Source: Gimesia fumaroli (lineage in GTDB: Bacteria; Planctomycetota; Planctomycetia; Planctomycetales; Planctomycetaceae). Taken from it: a DNA stretch of 64,000 nt. The DNA is taken from NCBI RefSeq assembly GCF_007754425.1, contig NZ_CP037452.1:3261164-3325163 (forward strand). Direction: 5' to 3'. Positions within the stretch are counted from its first letter, which is position 1. Every line of letters begins with the position of its first letter. Below are positions 27,144 to 37,753 of the stretch, piece after piece. A model generated the notes under the pieces. The model saw nothing but the letters and a program-made list of their open reading frames with translations, was not told the DNA's origin and made no database searches. Position numbers and translations under genes: made by a program.

Positions 27144-28413
27144 TTTTCAAGTCTTTGAAATTCAGGTCTGTCGTTGGGTCGTGACCCTGCAGACTGATAT
27201 GCCCTGCTTTCAGCCGTAATCCTTTCCGAGGGTTCTCATCTGGTTTTCGGGTATCATTCCAGTCTGTGACCTGATAGCCATCAATCCAGACAGCGATATG
27301 CGAGCCATAGGCGGAAAGGGTTGTGGTAAACCATTCATGGTCATTCGAGACCACACGCCGGGCTTTGGATCTTCTGAAAATAGCACCTGTGCCTGCGTTT
27401 TCTGGTTTGGTACGGTCTTTGTCTTTGAATCCGTTATGGATTTGCACTTCATAGCCATTGGCCATGCCTTTCTCAGAGCCTTTGATGGCGCGAAAAAAGT
27501 AGCCACTGTTCAAAGCCGTGCCATTGGATTTAGCTGTTGCCTGGAAAAGAAAATTATCCCAAGTCTCTTCGGTTTCCAGATAGCCCTGTTTTTCGGCTGT
27601 TACGTGAATAGTACTGTCGACGACTTCAAACGTACTTTTTGACCCGGGGACCACGCGCCAACCAGCCAGATCAACTCCATTAAAAATGGTCGACATACGC
27701 AGAGGTTTCAAGTAAATCTTCCTGAATTCAATTGGACCTGCATTTTTTTGTAGACCGACAAAGCCGACTTTACGGAGATTCTTGGAGGTGTCTGTAAAGT
27801 TCAGAACTTCTTTACCATTGAGCGACGCTTGGATTTTAGGACCCTCCAGACGTACAACGAATGACTGCCATTCCTGGCTGGCGGGAACCGGCTTGGGGAT
27901 CTTACTGCGTCCAACTAAACTTCCGGTGGGGTATTCGGTTTTCTGATCACAGAGGTTCAATTCGTAACAATCTTTGACGGGGTCCTTAGGATCAAAAATT
28001 GTTCTAAGGAACACGCCGCTATTGGTTTCTGGTGTCAAACGAAAGTCAAATTTCAATTCATAATCAGCAAAAGGAGAGGTGGTCAACAACAGGCCGGGTT
28101 TTCCTGAATCTGCTTTGATCACACCTTGTTCGACGTGCCAGTTGACGTCGTTGTTGGCTTTCCAACCGTAGAGGCTGTGCCCGTCGAATAATGCGATCCA
28201 GCCTGCGGCAATTTCTTCGTCTGTCAGTCCGGTCTCAGGGATGAGATTTCCTGCTGGTTCGGTAGTGGCTTCCGGTTTGGCTTTTTCAGCCACCACTTCT
28301 TTTGCCTTAGGTTCTGCATTTGATTTTGCTGGAGGCGAAGGATGCTCGACTTTCAAGCAACCCGTCAGAAAAAAAGCACTTAAAAGGATGCAATTAACGG
28401 TTTTTCGCGGCAT
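27115..28413 (-). CDS. Lipoprotein with two DUF1080 domains
   Basis: 432 residues. Signal peptide with lipobox LTGC (Cys about 19), a Lys/Glu/Ala-rich linker to about 60, then two consecutive DUF1080 domains. The first begins WIALFDGHSLYGWK near 72, the second IFNGVDLAGWRV near 243. DUF1080 (3-keto-disaccharide hydrolase) has a concanavalin-like jelly-roll fold and is expanded in planctomycetes, where it is thought to act on sugar polymers at the cell surface. The start ATG at 28413 has GGAGGGAAC just upstream. The tail overlaps the convergent unknown gene by 29 bases. It is 51 bases downstream of prfB on the same strand, possibly co-transcribed. Substrate unknown. Confidence 0.9.
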   Translation of the reverse strand: MPRKTVNCILLSAFFLTGCLKVEHPSPPAKSNAEPKAKEVVAEKAKPEATTEPAGNLIPETGLTDEEIAAGWIALFDGHSLYGWKANNDVNWHVEQGVIKADSGKPGLLLTTSPFADYELKFDFRLTPETNSGVFLRTIFDPKDPVKDCYELNLCDQKTEYPTGSLVGRSKIPKPVPASQEWQSFVVRLEGPKIQASLNGKEVLNFTDTSKNLRKVGFVGLQKNAGPIEFRKIYLKPLRMSTIFNGVDLAGWRVVPGSKSTFEVVDSTIHVTAEKQGYLETEETWDNFLFQATAKSNGTALNSGYFFRAIKGSEKGMANGYEVQIHNGFKDKDRTKPENAGTGAIFRRSKARRVVSNDHEWFTTTLSAYGSHIAVWIDGYQVTDWNDTRKPDENPRKGLRLKAGHISLQGHDPTTDLNFKDLKISTLPAESP

Positions 28414-28464
28414 GATGTTCCCTCCAGTCTCAAAGTTTAAAACATGGCATTTTGCTGATGTTGA

Positions 28465-29575
28465 CTAATTTTCTGTCATACCCCAGCGGAGAAATGATTC
28501 CAGAAACCCATCCAGATCTCCGTCCAAAATGGGGCCAGGATTCCCGGCTTTGTATCCGGTGCGAGCATCTTTGACATACTGTTCCGGGTGTAAAACATAG
28601 TTGCGAACTGTTTGGCCTCCAAATCCAATTTTGGATTTACCGCCTCGTTTCGCTGCCAGTTCTGCGTCCCGTTTTTCCTGTTCAATCTGAAACAGTTTTG
28701 CCTTGAGCATTTTGCGGGCTTCCGCCCTGTTTTTGTGTTGGCTGCGGTTGTTCTGGCACTGTACTACAACATTTGAATCAAGATGTGTCAGACGAATTGC
28801 AGAGTCCGTTTTATTAATATGTTGCCCCCCCGCACCACTGGCTCGATAGGTGTCTTCACGAACATCTTGATCCCAATTGATTTCGATTTCAGCGACTTCC
28901 CCCATGTCCGGAGAGACGTCGACTGCTGCAAAAGACGTATGGCGTCGACCAGCAGAATCAAAAGGACTGATGCGGATTAAACGATGGTTACCGGTTTCGC
29001 CTTTGAGATAGCCATAAGCGTAGTCACCCTCAATGCGAATTGTCGCACTGCGGATTCCGGCTTCTTCTGCATCAGATCGATCGAGGAGTTCGACACTAAA
29101 GCCGCGACGTTCGCACCAGCGCAGGTACATGCGCAGCAGCATCTCTGCCCAGTCAGACGAGTCCGTTCCCCCTTCTCCTGCCTGGATGCTGAGGTAGGCG
29201 GCCGAACCGTCTTCAGGAGCCGACATCATTGCCTGAAGTTCCAGTTGATCGAGGGATGATTCCAATCGATCGGCTGTTGTGGAAAGCTCTGGAATGCTTT
29301 CTTCGCTGCCCTCTTCTTCAATGAATTCCAGCAGCACTTCGAGATCTTCTGCACCGCTGATCAATTCAGTTAAGGGCTTCACGATCAATTGCAGTTGACG
29401 CATTTCCGTCACCAGCGCCTGTGCCTTTTCCTGGTTATCCCAGAAGCCGGCAGCGCCCATCAATTCATTGATTTCAGTAGCGCGTTCTTTCTTGGCAGCA
29501 TAGTCAAAGAGAGTCTCGTAGTTTGACGATGCGATCCATAATTCCCGTACATTTGTCTTTCAGTTCGTGATCCAT
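28465..29575 (-). CDS. prfB: Peptide chain release factor 2, with programmed +1 frameshift
   Basis: RF2 ends translation at UGA and UAA. Translation starts at ATG 29575, reads 23 codons to Leu (CTT, 29509-29507), then meets an in-frame TGA (29506-29504). Skipping T29506 restores GAC and the frame that runs to 28465, giving about 369 residues, the normal RF2 length. Codons after the shift encode [13 protein letters not shown], matching the RF2 N-terminal helix. The SPF anticodon-like motif (ISPFDSAG) and the GGQ motif ([10 protein letters not shown]) are present. An annotation that starts at the ATG of 29463 would miss the first 37 residues. The usual AGGGGG stimulator three bases before CTT is replaced by CGAGAC. 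Confidence 0.95.
29503..29509 (-). promoter_or_regulatory. RF2 programmed frameshift site CTT-TGA-C
   Basis: On the minus strand the sequence reads CTTTGAC, identical to the classical autoregulatory slippery site of bacterial prfB, in frame with ATG 29575 before and with the main frame after a +1 shift. Low RF2 lets the ribosome slip at UGA and make more RF2. The Shine-Dalgarno-like enhancer is weak here (CGAGAC in the place of AGGGGG). Confidence 0.95.
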
Positions 29576-29692
29576 ACTGTTTTCTTTCAGGAAGTTTCCA
29601 GGCAAGGCATTATTCGTTTTCAACGAAATTGAGCCCAGTTGGATTGTAAGTGGTTTGAGAATTGTTTGCCAGCAATCAGATACGTCTTGGAC

Positions 29693-31012
29693 TCATGATT
29701 TGTCTTTGACAGAACTGAGTCCGATTCCAAAGTATTCGATTCCTTTTTGCGTCATATTTTCTGGATCGTATAAATTACGCCCATCAAAGATTACAGGGGT
29801 TGTCAGCTTGTGGAGTATGTAGTCAAAGTCAGCGTGCCGGAATTCATTCCATTCTGTAACAATGACTAACGCATCCGCATCATCAAGCGTATCATAGTGA
29901 TGATCAAAGTAGGAAAGTTGCTCTCCATATTTCGCTTTAACGTTCTCCATTGCGACAGGATCATGAACTTTCAGGCTGGCTCCTGCTTCTAATAACTGAT
30001 CGATCAGGACAAGTGAGGGAGCTTCTCTGATGTCATCTGTTTTAGGTTTGAACGCCAACCCCCAGATAGCGAAAGTTTTTCCCTTCAGGTCGCCTTTAAA
30101 GTAGCGATTGATTTTTTCAAACAGGACTCTTTTTTGAGAGGTGTTTACCTGGTCAACGGCATTCAGGATCGTAGGCTCCATCAATTGGTTTCGAGCGACC
30201 GAGATTAAGGCGGATACATCTTTGGGGAAGCAGGATCCCCCATAGCCAACTCCCGGGAACAGAAATGAAAACCCGATCCGCTGGTCGTGACCGATGCCAC
30301 GACGTACCTGATTGATATCGGCTCCCACGCGCTCACAGAGGTTGGCCATTTCATTGATGAAACTGATTTTCGTTGCCAGCATGCAGTTGGCGACGTATTT
30401 CGTCATCTCTGCACTTTCCAGTTCCATTGACAGAAACGGGTGTTCTGTCCGTAGAAATGGTTTGTAGAGTTCGTGTAAAACCTCGGAAACCTCAGGTCGT
30501 GAAACGCCGACGACAACGCGATCCGGTTTGGAAAAATCATCGATCGCGGCGCCCTCTTTTAAGAATTCCGGATTCGATGCTACATCGACTTCTCTGCCTG
30601 TCAGTGATTTCAGTTGCGCGGCCAGTTTCCGGTTAGTGCCAACTGGAACCGTGCTTTTAATAATGACAATTGCCTCTTTCGATAAGAGAGGGGCCAGGGT
30701 TTCTGCCACTTTCCAGATACTATCCAGGTTGGCAGAGCCATCTTCTGTTTGCGGTGTTCCTACGGCGATAAAGATGCATTTTGCTTCAGGGATTGCTTCT
30801 TCATAGTTGGTTGTAAAAAATAGCCGTCTCGCTTTGATATTTCGCTTAACCATTTCTTCCAAGCCAGGTTCATAAATCGGAATTTCTCCGGACCGTAGTT
30901 TTTGGACTTTTGTTTCGTCGATATCGACACAGGTCACATCGTTTCCGCTCTCGGAAAAACAAGTCCCTGTCACCAAGCCAACATATCCTGTACCAATGAC
31001 TGCAATTTTCAT
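29693..31012 (-). CDS. ugd: UDP-glucose 6-dehydrogenase
   Basis: 439 residues. It oxidises UDP-glucose to UDP-glucuronate with NAD+. N-terminal Rossmann motif [10 protein letters not shown]; substrate loop [10 protein letters not shown]; catalytic Cys near residue 260 in GGSCFPKD; C-terminal UDP-binding domain with [13 protein letters not shown]. The start ATG at 31012 has GAGAG upstream. It lies 94 bases downstream of the dTDP-glucose 4,6-dehydratase-like gene on the same strand. Together they provide nucleotide sugars for surface polysaccharide. A GDP-mannose dehydrogenase is less likely given the motif set. It should be cytosolic. Confidence 0.93.
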   Translation of the reverse strand: MKIAVIGTGYVGLVTGTCFSESGNDVTCVDIDETKVQKLRSGEIPIYEPGLEEMVKRNIKARRLFFTTNYEEAIPEAKCIFIAVGTPQTEDGSANLDSIWKVAETLAPLLSKEAIVIIKSTVPVGTNRKLAAQLKSLTGREVDVASNPEFLKEGAAIDDFSKPDRVVVGVSRPEVSEVLHELYKPFLRTEHPFLSMELESAEMTKYVANCMLATKISFINEMANLCERVGADINQVRRGIGHDQRIGFSFLFPGVGYGGSCFPKDVSALISVARNQLMEPTILNAVDQVNTSQKRVLFEKINRYFKGDLKGKTFAIWGLAFKPKTDDIREAPSLVLIDQLLEAGASLKVHDPVAMENVKAKYGEQLSYFDHHYDTLDDADALVIVTEWNEFRHADFDYILHKLTTPVIFDGRNLYDPENMTQKGIEYFGIGLSSVKDKS

Positions 31013-31106
31013 AATGCTCTCAAGTTTTTCTACTTCAGCCGTGATTTTCGGACAGTGATCTTTTATTCGCGCTGTTTGTTATTCCAGGTTCACACGAAGT
31101 AAACTG

Positions 31107-32129
31107 CTAGGTGTTTAAACGGTTTCCGTATTGTTGTTCGTAATACTTCAGGTATTTACCAGAGCGAATTCGATTTACCCAGTCCCGATTTTCCTGATAC
31201 CAAGTGATTGTGGCTTTTAAACCGGCATGGAATTCCGTTTCTGGTTTCCAGCCTAATTCTGATTCTGCTTTTCGACAGTCGATGGCATATCGCAAATCAT
31301 GTCCCGGGCGGTCTTTGACATGTTGAATCAGCGTTTCTGGTTTTCCTAGTAATTTGAGCAGCAAGCGTGTGATTTCTATGTTTTGCATTTCCGCATTGCC
31401 GCCGAAGTTGTAAACCTGGCCTGCTTCTCCTCTTCTCATCGCGGCATCGATACCCCTGCAGTGATCGAGAACATGGATCCAGTCACGGACATTTTTCCCT
31501 TCACCGTAAATCGGCAATGGTTTCTCTTCCAAGGTATTAGAAATGAAAAGCGGGATCAGTTTTTCCGGGAACTGAAATGGGCCATAATTATTAGAGCAGC
31601 GGGTGATAATTGCCGGCAGGTTAAAGGTTTTGACATAACTTCTCACCAGCAGATCTGCGGATGCTTTCGATGCGGAGTAAGGACTGTTGGGAGCAAGAGG
31701 GGTCTCTTCTGTAAACAAACCCTCCGCGCCCAGACTACCGTAAACTTCATCCGTGGAAATCTGAAGAAACCGATTGATCTTCTGCTTGCGAGCTGCATCC
31801 AGCAGGACTTGAGTGCCTACGATATTAGTCTGGATAAAGGGACTAGAATCAAGGATGCTGCGATCAACGTGTGATTCCGCAGCGAAGTTAATAACAGCAT
31901 CAAAGCTGGTAGATTTCAATAGAGATTCAACAAGATCCTGATTGGCGATATCGCCTTTGACAAAATGATATCTTGAGTGTGATTCAAACTCTTTCAGGTT
32001 TTCCAGGTTGCCGGCGTAGGTCAACTTGTCAAGGTTTGTAATTGATTGTCCCGGGTACTCTGAAAGTTGATACCGGATAAAGTTCGATCCGATAAACCCG
32101 CAACCACCGGTTACTAATATCTGCTTCAT
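31107..32129 (-). CDS. rfbB: dTDP-glucose 4,6-dehydratase
   Basis: 340 residues, extended short-chain dehydrogenase. NAD-binding GGCGFIGSNF; NLDKLTYAGNLENL, specific to the RmlB/RfbB group; catalytic STDEVYG (Thr-Asp-Glu); and YSASKAS with the Tyr-Lys pair. It converts dTDP-glucose to dTDP-4-keto-6-deoxyglucose, the route to rhamnose and other deoxysugars. The rest of the rhamnose genes (rmlA, rmlC, rmlD) are not in the window. It lies 54 bases downstream of gyrA on the same strand and upstream of ugd, so read-through from gyrA is possible. Confidence 0.93.
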   Translation of the reverse strand: MKQILVTGGCGFIGSNFIRYQLSEYPGQSITNLDKLTYAGNLENLKEFESHSRYHFVKGDIANQDLVESLLKSTSFDAVINFAAESHVDRSILDSSPFIQTNIVGTQVLLDAARKQKINRFLQISTDEVYGSLGAEGLFTEETPLAPNSPYSASKASADLLVRSYVKTFNLPAIITRCSNNYGPFQFPEKLIPLFISNTLEEKPLPIYGEGKNVRDWIHVLDHCRGIDAAMRRGEAGQVYNFGGNAEMQNIEITRLLLKLLGKPETLIQHVKDRPGHDLRYAIDCRKAESELGWKPETEFHAGLKATITWYQENRDWVNRIRSGKYLKYYEQQYGNRLNT

Positions 32130-32183
32130 TGCAATCTCTATTCTTATCAGGAACTACAAACGCCATCTCCTGGATGCAAATAA

Positions 32184-34973
32184 TTATTCCTGGTCCGATG
32201 TCGGATTATTTTCTTCGGTTGTCGAGTCCTCGTTAGTTATTGTGCCTTCTGTCGCAGATTCCTCGGTTATGTTTGTGGGAGTCGTTGTTTCTCCATTTTC
32301 CGATTCATCGACGATTTCAGCTGGAATTCGTGCCAGTGAGACGAGTTTGTCGTTTTTATCCAGTTTGATTACGCGCACTCCTTGTGTGTTGCGACCAACC
32401 TGACTGATTTCTCGTCCTCGAACGCGCTGGATGATCCCATTTGAAGTCACCATGAGAACTTCATCATCTTCAGCGACAGACAGGATATCTACAACTTGAC
32501 CGTTTCTGGCAGAGGTGCGAATGTCCCGAATTCCCTTGCCTCCCCGCTTTTGACGGCGGTAGTGCATGCCGCTTCGAGTTTCCTGTTCTCCATCTGTCTC
32601 TTCTTCCACGTCGCTGTCGCTGGCGGAGACCTCTTCTTCTGTTTCAGGTAATTCTTCATCCGTTTCTTCCGATGTGGGGATGAAGCCAAAGGGAGTCCGT
32701 TTACCATACCCATTTTCACAGACTGTTAATAAGCAGTTTTCAGGATCAGCAATCACCATACCGATCACGTGCCCTGATTTGGAGAGCTTGATTCCTTTCA
32801 CGCCACGGGTATTGCGGCCCATGCTGCGGGCGTCAGATTGAGCAAAGCGAATCGACATTCCTTCTGAAGTCGCCAGCAGCAGGTCTTCGCCTGGGGATAC
32901 GATCATCGCTTCGACCAGTTCATCATCGTCGTCGAGTTTGATGGCGATGATGCCGCCGCGCTGTACTCGACTGTAGGCAGAAAGCGGTGACTTTTTTATG
33001 ATGCCATTTTGCGTTGCCATGACGAGGAATCGCTCTTCATCAAACTCCCGTACGGCAACACAATTGGAAACGGTTTCGTCTTCCTGAAGGGAGAGCAGAT
33101 TGACTAGCGCACGTCCTTTGGCAGTACGTCCTTGCAGCGGGAGGTCATAGACCTTAGACCAATAGACGCGTCCCCTGTTGGTGATAAACAACAGGTAGGA
33201 GTGTGTGCTGGCAACAAAGAGATGCTCTATTGGATCTTCTTCGTCCGTTTTAGCTCCTTTGATACCTTTTCCGCCCCGGTTTTGTGCCTGGTAGGTATTG
33301 AGTTGGGTACGTTTGACATAACCTCGTTGTGAGAGAGTCACGACCATGGGCTCTTCTGTAATCAGATCGTCCCGGTTGACATCGGTCAATTCATCATCGT
33401 TGATATCGGTGCGCCGTTTGTCAGCGTATTTGCCTTGGAGGTGCAACATATCATCACGAATGACAGCACGGATGTGATCTTCGTCAGACAGTAGGTATAG
33501 ATATTCCGAAATGGCTTTAAGCAGTTCTTTATGTTCATCGCTTAATTTTTCGCGTTCCAGGTTTGCCAGTGAACCTAATTGCATTGAGACTATGGCTTCA
33601 GCCTGATTTGCTGACAGAGAGTAATATTCATGAACTCCCTGTTCGTTCTGGTATTCCTGAAATCCGTCATCTCCCAATGCGCGTTCGATTAGCTTACCAT
33701 CAACCTGCATGCCTTGTAGACTGACTTTGGCTTCAGCTCGGCTGGGGGAATTGCGGATCGTTTTGATGACTTCGTCGATATCAATCTGCGCAATCATCAA
33801 GCCTTCGACCGTGTGTTTTCTTTTGCGTGCCTCGGCAAGCAGAAATTCGGTTCGTCGGCGGATGACGTCAATGCGATGCAGGATAAACTGCTGAATTAAT
33901 TCTTTGACAGACAGGGTTTCCGGTCGGTTTCCTACCAGAGCCAACAGAATAATGCTGAAGGTGCTTTGCAGCGGAGAAAATTTGAATAACTGTGCCAGCA
34001 CGACTTCTTTGTCGGCATCCCGTTTCAGAATGATCTGCAGGTGAACTTTCCAGGGGGGGACGTTACGGTCTGTCAGGTCGACAATGCGCGAGATTCCTTT
34101 AACGCGATCATCGCGAACCAGGGTTTCCAGTTTTTCCCGGATTCGGTCACGCGTTTCCATGTAAGGAATTTCAGTCACGACGATGACATCGGACTGTTTT
34201 TCCGTCTCGAAGTGAGTGCGGGCACGGAGTGTGATGGTCGATCGCCCTGTTGCGTAACCTTTTCTGATTCCGTAGCGACCACAGATAATGCCGCCGGTGG
34301 GAAAGTCCGGACCAGGCATGATCTGCAGAATGTCATCAATGGTCGCTTCGGGATGATCGATCAATAGTGTGACCGCTTCACAGACTTCTCCCATATTCTG
34401 AGGGGGAATGCTGGTAGCCATACCGACCGCGATCCCACTGGAACCATTGACCAGCAGGTTGGGAAACTTGGAAGGGAGAACAACGGGCTCATCATTTCGC
34501 TGGTCGTATGTCGGAACAAAATCAACCGTATTCCGATTGATGTCGTCCAGCATTTCCGCAGCGACGGGAGAAAGTCGTGCTTCCGTGTAACGCATGGCTG
34601 CGGGAGGTAATCCAGCCAGAGACCCAAAGTTCCCCTGTTTGTCAATCAAGACGTTGCGCATCACCCAGTCTTGTCCTAAGCGGACCAGTGTTGGGTAAAT
34701 TGATCCGTCACCATGAGGGTGGTAGTTACCACTGGTGTCACCGGAAATCTTTGCGCATTTTACCCGTGATGAACTCGCTCCGAGGTTCAAATCGTTCATG
34801 GCGACAAGGATTCGGCGTTGTGATGGTTTTAATCCGTCACGTGCATCAGGTAAAGCGCGGCTGATAATCACACTCATTGCATAAGTGAGATAGCTGTCGC
34901 GCATTTCGTCCTGGATATCCAGGTATTTAATATTTGCATCAATTTTCGGCTCTTCGCCGTTGTCGCTAGCCAA
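32184..34973 (-). CDS. gyrA: DNA gyrase subunit A
   Basis: 929 residues. Catalytic Tyr in [11 protein letters not shown]-terminal [18 protein letters not shown]; and GyrA-box [10 protein letters not shown] marking gyrase rather than topoisomerase IV. The start is a TTG at 34973, supported by AAGGAG eight bases upstream; the next in-frame Met is at residue 24, inside the conserved core. Two extra acidic stretches are present: about residues 760-800, Glu/Asp-rich between blades of the C-terminal beta-pinwheel, and a Thr/Glu-rich tail after about 890. The enzyme introduces negative supercoils with GyrB, which is not in the window. It lies upstream of rfbB and ugd on the same strand. Confidence 0.95.
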   Translation of the reverse strand: MASDNGEEPKIDANIKYLDIQDEMRDSYLTYAMSVIISRALPDARDGLKPSQRRILVAMNDLNLGASSSRVKCAKISGDTSGNYHPHGDGSIYPTLVRLGQDWVMRNVLIDKQGNFGSLAGLPPAAMRYTEARLSPVAAEMLDDINRNTVDFVPTYDQRNDEPVVLPSKFPNLLVNGSSGIAVGMATSIPPQNMGEVCEAVTLLIDHPEATIDDILQIMPGPDFPTGGIICGRYGIRKGYATGRSTITLRARTHFETEKQSDVIVVTEIPYMETRDRIREKLETLVRDDRVKGISRIVDLTDRNVPPWKVHLQIILKRDADKEVVLAQLFKFSPLQSTFSIILLALVGNRPETLSVKELIQQFILHRIDVIRRRTEFLLAEARKRKHTVEGLMIAQIDIDEVIKTIRNSPSRAEAKVSLQGMQVDGKLIERALGDDGFQEYQNEQGVHEYYSLSANQAEAIVSMQLGSLANLEREKLSDEHKELLKAISEYLYLLSDEDHIRAVIRDDMLHLQGKYADKRRTDINDDELTDVNRDDLITEEPMVVTLSQRGYVKRTQLNTYQAQNRGGKGIKGAKTDEEDPIEHLFVASTHSYLLFITNRGRVYWSKVYDLPLQGRTAKGRALVNLLSLQEDETVSNCVAVREFDEERFLVMATQNGIIKKSPLSAYSRVQRGGIIAIKLDDDDELVEAMIVSPGEDLLLATSEGMSIRFAQSDARSMGRNTRGVKGIKLSKSGHVIGMVIADPENCLLTVCENGYGKRTPFGFIPTSEETDEELPETEEEVSASDSDVEEETDGEQETRSGMHYRRQKRGGKGIRDIRTSARNGQVVDILSVAEDDEVLMVTSNGIIQRVRGREISQVGRNTQGVRVIKLDKNDKLVSLARIPAEIVDESENGETTTPTNITEESATEGTITNEDSTTEENNPTSDQE

Positions 34974-35473
34974 TCCTTGTTCTCCTTAAGGAATTTAACT
35001 ACTGATAGTATTTGGTTTTAGTGGTTATTTGATTGCGATTAGCTCTTAATGTGCATGCCCAGTGAGAGCGGTCACTATGGAAGACGCATCGCGAACTAAC
35101 TTAGAAACTTCAGAAACGGTTCAACTCTGTTGAAATGGAAGCCCGTTTCATTGAAACAAGCTCGATATTGGGTGAGCCGTTTTCTCTCAAAACCAAGTTG
35201 AAAAGCTGAGTAATTCGTTACAGAATTCCAGTCCTTAAAACATCTACAAATTGTAGTCAAATTCATGCAAATTCACAACTAACAGGGACCTGAATTTTAC
35301 AGCCTTCTAAGGGAGAAAAACCTTGAAAATCAATAAGTTACGTTATCGAATTAATCATTGAGGGGAACACGTTTGTTGCATAGAATAGAGAAAGTCTCCT
35401 TGCGTGTTTCCAGACTGATTTCACGCAGGGAATTTCCTTCCGGAAGCAGGGTTTATTTAAGCTGTTTTTCCCT
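34974..35473. other. 500-base divergent intergenic region with nested hairpin
   Basis: This lies between gyrA (minus) and the kinase-Cache gene (plus), so it should hold promoters for both. I see no ORF with coding features. The main structure is the nested inverted repeat at 35113-35149. The remainder is A/T-rich without confident -10/-35 pairs, so no promoter is claimed. Confidence 0.5.
35113..35149. promoter_or_regulatory. Nested inverted repeat (possible structured leader)
   Basis: Outer arms GAAACGG (35113-35119) and CCGTTTC (35143-35149) enclose a perfect inner hairpin TTCAAC-TCT-GTTGAA (35120-35134), with an eight-base bulge on the right side. Thirteen base pairs in a 37-base span is unlikely to be chance in ordinary sequence. 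There is no T-run, so it does not look like a terminator. It lies about 325 bases before the kinase-Cache gene and 140 bases upstream of gyrA. Confidence 0.45.
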
Positions 35474-37720
35474 ATGAATGAATCAGAACCACCAGAAAAT
35501 AGACCTCAGCCAGCGAAGGGAGCCATTTCTGGTCAGACGCACCAGGGGGTAGAACGCGACGATCTAGAATCGCTGGAGGGAACTCTGAAACAATCACCTG
35601 AGGAGCAGGTGCATGCGGCTCATTTGAGCAAAGACAGATTCTCGCTTCCCACAAAAGTTCCCGGTTTTGACATGATACGGTCTCTGGGAGAAGGCTCTTA
35701 TGGCTCAGTGTGGCTGGCTCAGGAAGAAAATACGGGTAAGTATGTCGCGATTAAGTTTTATACCTATCGCCGGGGGCTGGACTGGTCGCTATTGAATCGG
35801 GAAGTAGAGAAGCTGGCGGAGTTGTATACATCCCGCCATATTATCAGTTTGCAGGGGGTTGGCTGGAATAGCGATCCTCCCTACTACATGATGGAATATC
35901 TGGAGAACGGCTCTCTTTCTTCCTTTTTGGATGCAGGGCCTTTACCAGTTTCTGAAGCGGTGCGAATTGCCAAAACGGTTTTACTGGCACTGGTACACGC
36001 GCATGGTCGAGGGATTTTGCATTGTGATTTGAAGCCGGCGAATATTCTGCTTGATGCCAATTTTGAACCGCGGCTTTGTGATTTCGGGCAGTCCCGTCTT
36101 TCAGACGAACAAAGCCCTTCTCTGGGGACATTGTATTACATGGCCCCCGAGCAGGCTGATTTGCAGGCGGTTCCAGACTCGCGGTGGGATGTTTATGCGC
36201 TGGGTGCCCTGCTCTATCATATGTTGTGTGGGAAGGCTCCCTATCGTACGGCGGAAAATGAACAGGCCATCCGTAATTTGAATTCGCTTGAAGAAAAATT
36301 GGAAGCCTATCGTGATCTGATTCGAACATCTCCACGTCCTGCTGAACACCGCAAGGTCTCCGGAGTCGACCGGCGTCTAATTGAAATTGTTGATCGTTGT
36401 CTGGAACCAGATCCGAAAAAGCGGTTTCCTAATGCTCAGGCTGTGCTGAGCAGTTTGCTTCAACGAGAGCAGCATCGGGCTCGCCGACCTTTAATTGCAT
36501 TAGGGATCATCGGACCTCTTTTGTTGATTTTAGGCTTGATACCAGTAGCGGGAGCAGCCGTCAATCAAATGGTTCATAAGTTTCGGGAAAATTTGACGGC
36601 GCGGGCACTCAGCAGTGATTTCATTTCTGCGAATTTACTGTCTCAATATATGGAACGGGATCTTCAGGATCGCAAAGAGCAAATGGTTGACCTCTCTACC
36701 AGAACATTATTACGGCAAAATCTTCAAAAGTTTCAGGATAAAGAGCAACCAGAGGAATCCACGCTGCAGGTGATATCTGAGTATTTGAATCAAGAGAAAG
36801 AAATTGTTGATAAAAAACGAGCCGAATTAAAACGAGAGCAAGATACAAGTTGGTTTCTTACCGATGCAAATGGAACACAAATCTGGCGCGATCCGGTGAG
36901 ACCTACGATTGGGCAGGATTTCTCTCATCGAGACTACTTTCATGGACATGGGTTGGAGTATCCAAAGGGTAAGGCTCCTAAAGGTATTAAGCCGATTACC
37001 GAACCATATATTTGTCAGGTTTTTAAAAGTGATGCGACCAATCAATGGATGGTGGCAATTGCGGTTCCCGTTTGGGATTTAAAAGAGGAAAAGGTGCTGG
37101 GAGTTTTAGCTAGAACTACGCATCTGGATCAGTTACTGACGGGATTTGATGAAAGTATCCGTGGTAACTCTGAACGAATCGGAGATCGTAAGATTGCGCT
37201 GATTGACAACCGTGATGGAAAAGTGTTGGCACATCCGGAAATGACAGCGAATTACCTACGGAAAATGAATCGTGGAGAAGTGGATCGTTTGGTTCTCAAG
37301 GAAAAGCATGTTAATCAATTGCAATTATCCAGGTTAGCACAACAGAAAAATCAGTCTGGTGCTCTGCCCGCGGTGGTGAACGACTATCATGATCCAGTCG
37401 AAGCCGTACTCTCTGATGATGATCAGGATAATGTCTGGTTGGCAGCTTTCTCGCCCATCGGTACGACGGGATGGACGGCCGTCGTTCAGGAACGGCGAAG
37501 TATGGCTTTGCGTCCTGTAGCGGAGATGCGCAGCTGGCTCATTGAATATGGGATTATTGTACTGGTAACGAGTTGCCTGTTAATTTTCACTGTCTGGTAT
37601 TTTGTCATGAGAGTTTTAACGGAACGGCGTGGATGGGACTGGTCTCGCCAGCAGTCTGAGAAGCGTTCCGATCAAGGCTCTACCTCAGCGAGTTGGCCCA
37701 GTCATCCGCATGGTTCCTGA
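35474..37720 (+). CDS. Membrane Ser/Thr kinase with extracytoplasmic Cache sensor
   Basis: 748 residues: kinase, helix, sensor, helix. The kinase (about 65-330) is canonical: glycine loop GEGSYGSV, Lys93 in AIKFY, HCDLKPAN near 182, DFGQS near 203, APEQ. A helix near 345-365 leads to a region of about 290 residues outside the cytoplasm. It has a long helix and the double-Cache signature WFLTDANGTQIWRD...DFSHRDYF. A second helix follows near 695-720, with a short tail. Cache domains bind small ligands. The protein is therefore a one-component receptor that should phosphorylate Ser/Thr when its ligand binds. The ATG at 35474 is clear. It is 33 bases upstream of the FHA-cyclase gene, so one operon. 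Confidence 0.9.
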   Translation: MNESEPPENRPQPAKGAISGQTHQGVERDDLESLEGTLKQSPEEQVHAAHLSKDRFSLPTKVPGFDMIRSLGEGSYGSVWLAQEENTGKYVAIKFYTYRRGLDWSLLNREVEKLAELYTSRHIISLQGVGWNSDPPYYMMEYLENGSLSSFLDAGPLPVSEAVRIAKTVLLALVHAHGRGILHCDLKPANILLDANFEPRLCDFGQSRLSDEQSPSLGTLYYMAPEQADLQAVPDSRWDVYALGALLYHMLCGKAPYRTAENEQAIRNLNSLEEKLEAYRDLIRTSPRPAEHRKVSGVDRRLIEIVDRCLEPDPKKRFPNAQAVLSSLLQREQHRARRPLIALGIIGPLLLILGLIPVAGAAVNQMVHKFRENLTARALSSDFISANLLSQYMERDLQDRKEQMVDLSTRTLLRQNLQKFQDKEQPEESTLQVISEYLNQEKEIVDKKRAELKREQDTSWFLTDANGTQIWRDPVRPTIGQDFSHRDYFHGHGLEYPKGKAPKGIKPITEPYICQVFKSDATNQWMVAIAVPVWDLKEEKVLGVLARTTHLDQLLTGFDESIRGNSERIGDRKIALIDNRDGKVLAHPEMTANYLRKMNRGEVDRLVLKEKHVNQLQLSRLAQQKNQSGALPAVVNDYHDPVEAVLSDDDQDNVWLAAFSPIGTTGWTAVVQERRSMALRPVAEMRSWLIEYGIIVLVTSCLLIFTVWYFVMRVLTERRGWDWSRQQSEKRSDQGSTSASWPSHPHGS

Positions 37721-37753
37721 AACCATACACTTGGAATATGAGGGAGAATTTCC

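Noticed and set aside
29463-29463. ATG at 29463 as prfB start
   Set aside because: The preceding CTT-TGA-C frameshift site and RF2-like upstream codons show the gene starts at 29575.
32570-32690. Intein in gyrA
   Set aside because: The extra segment is only about 40 acidic residues with no splicing motifs.
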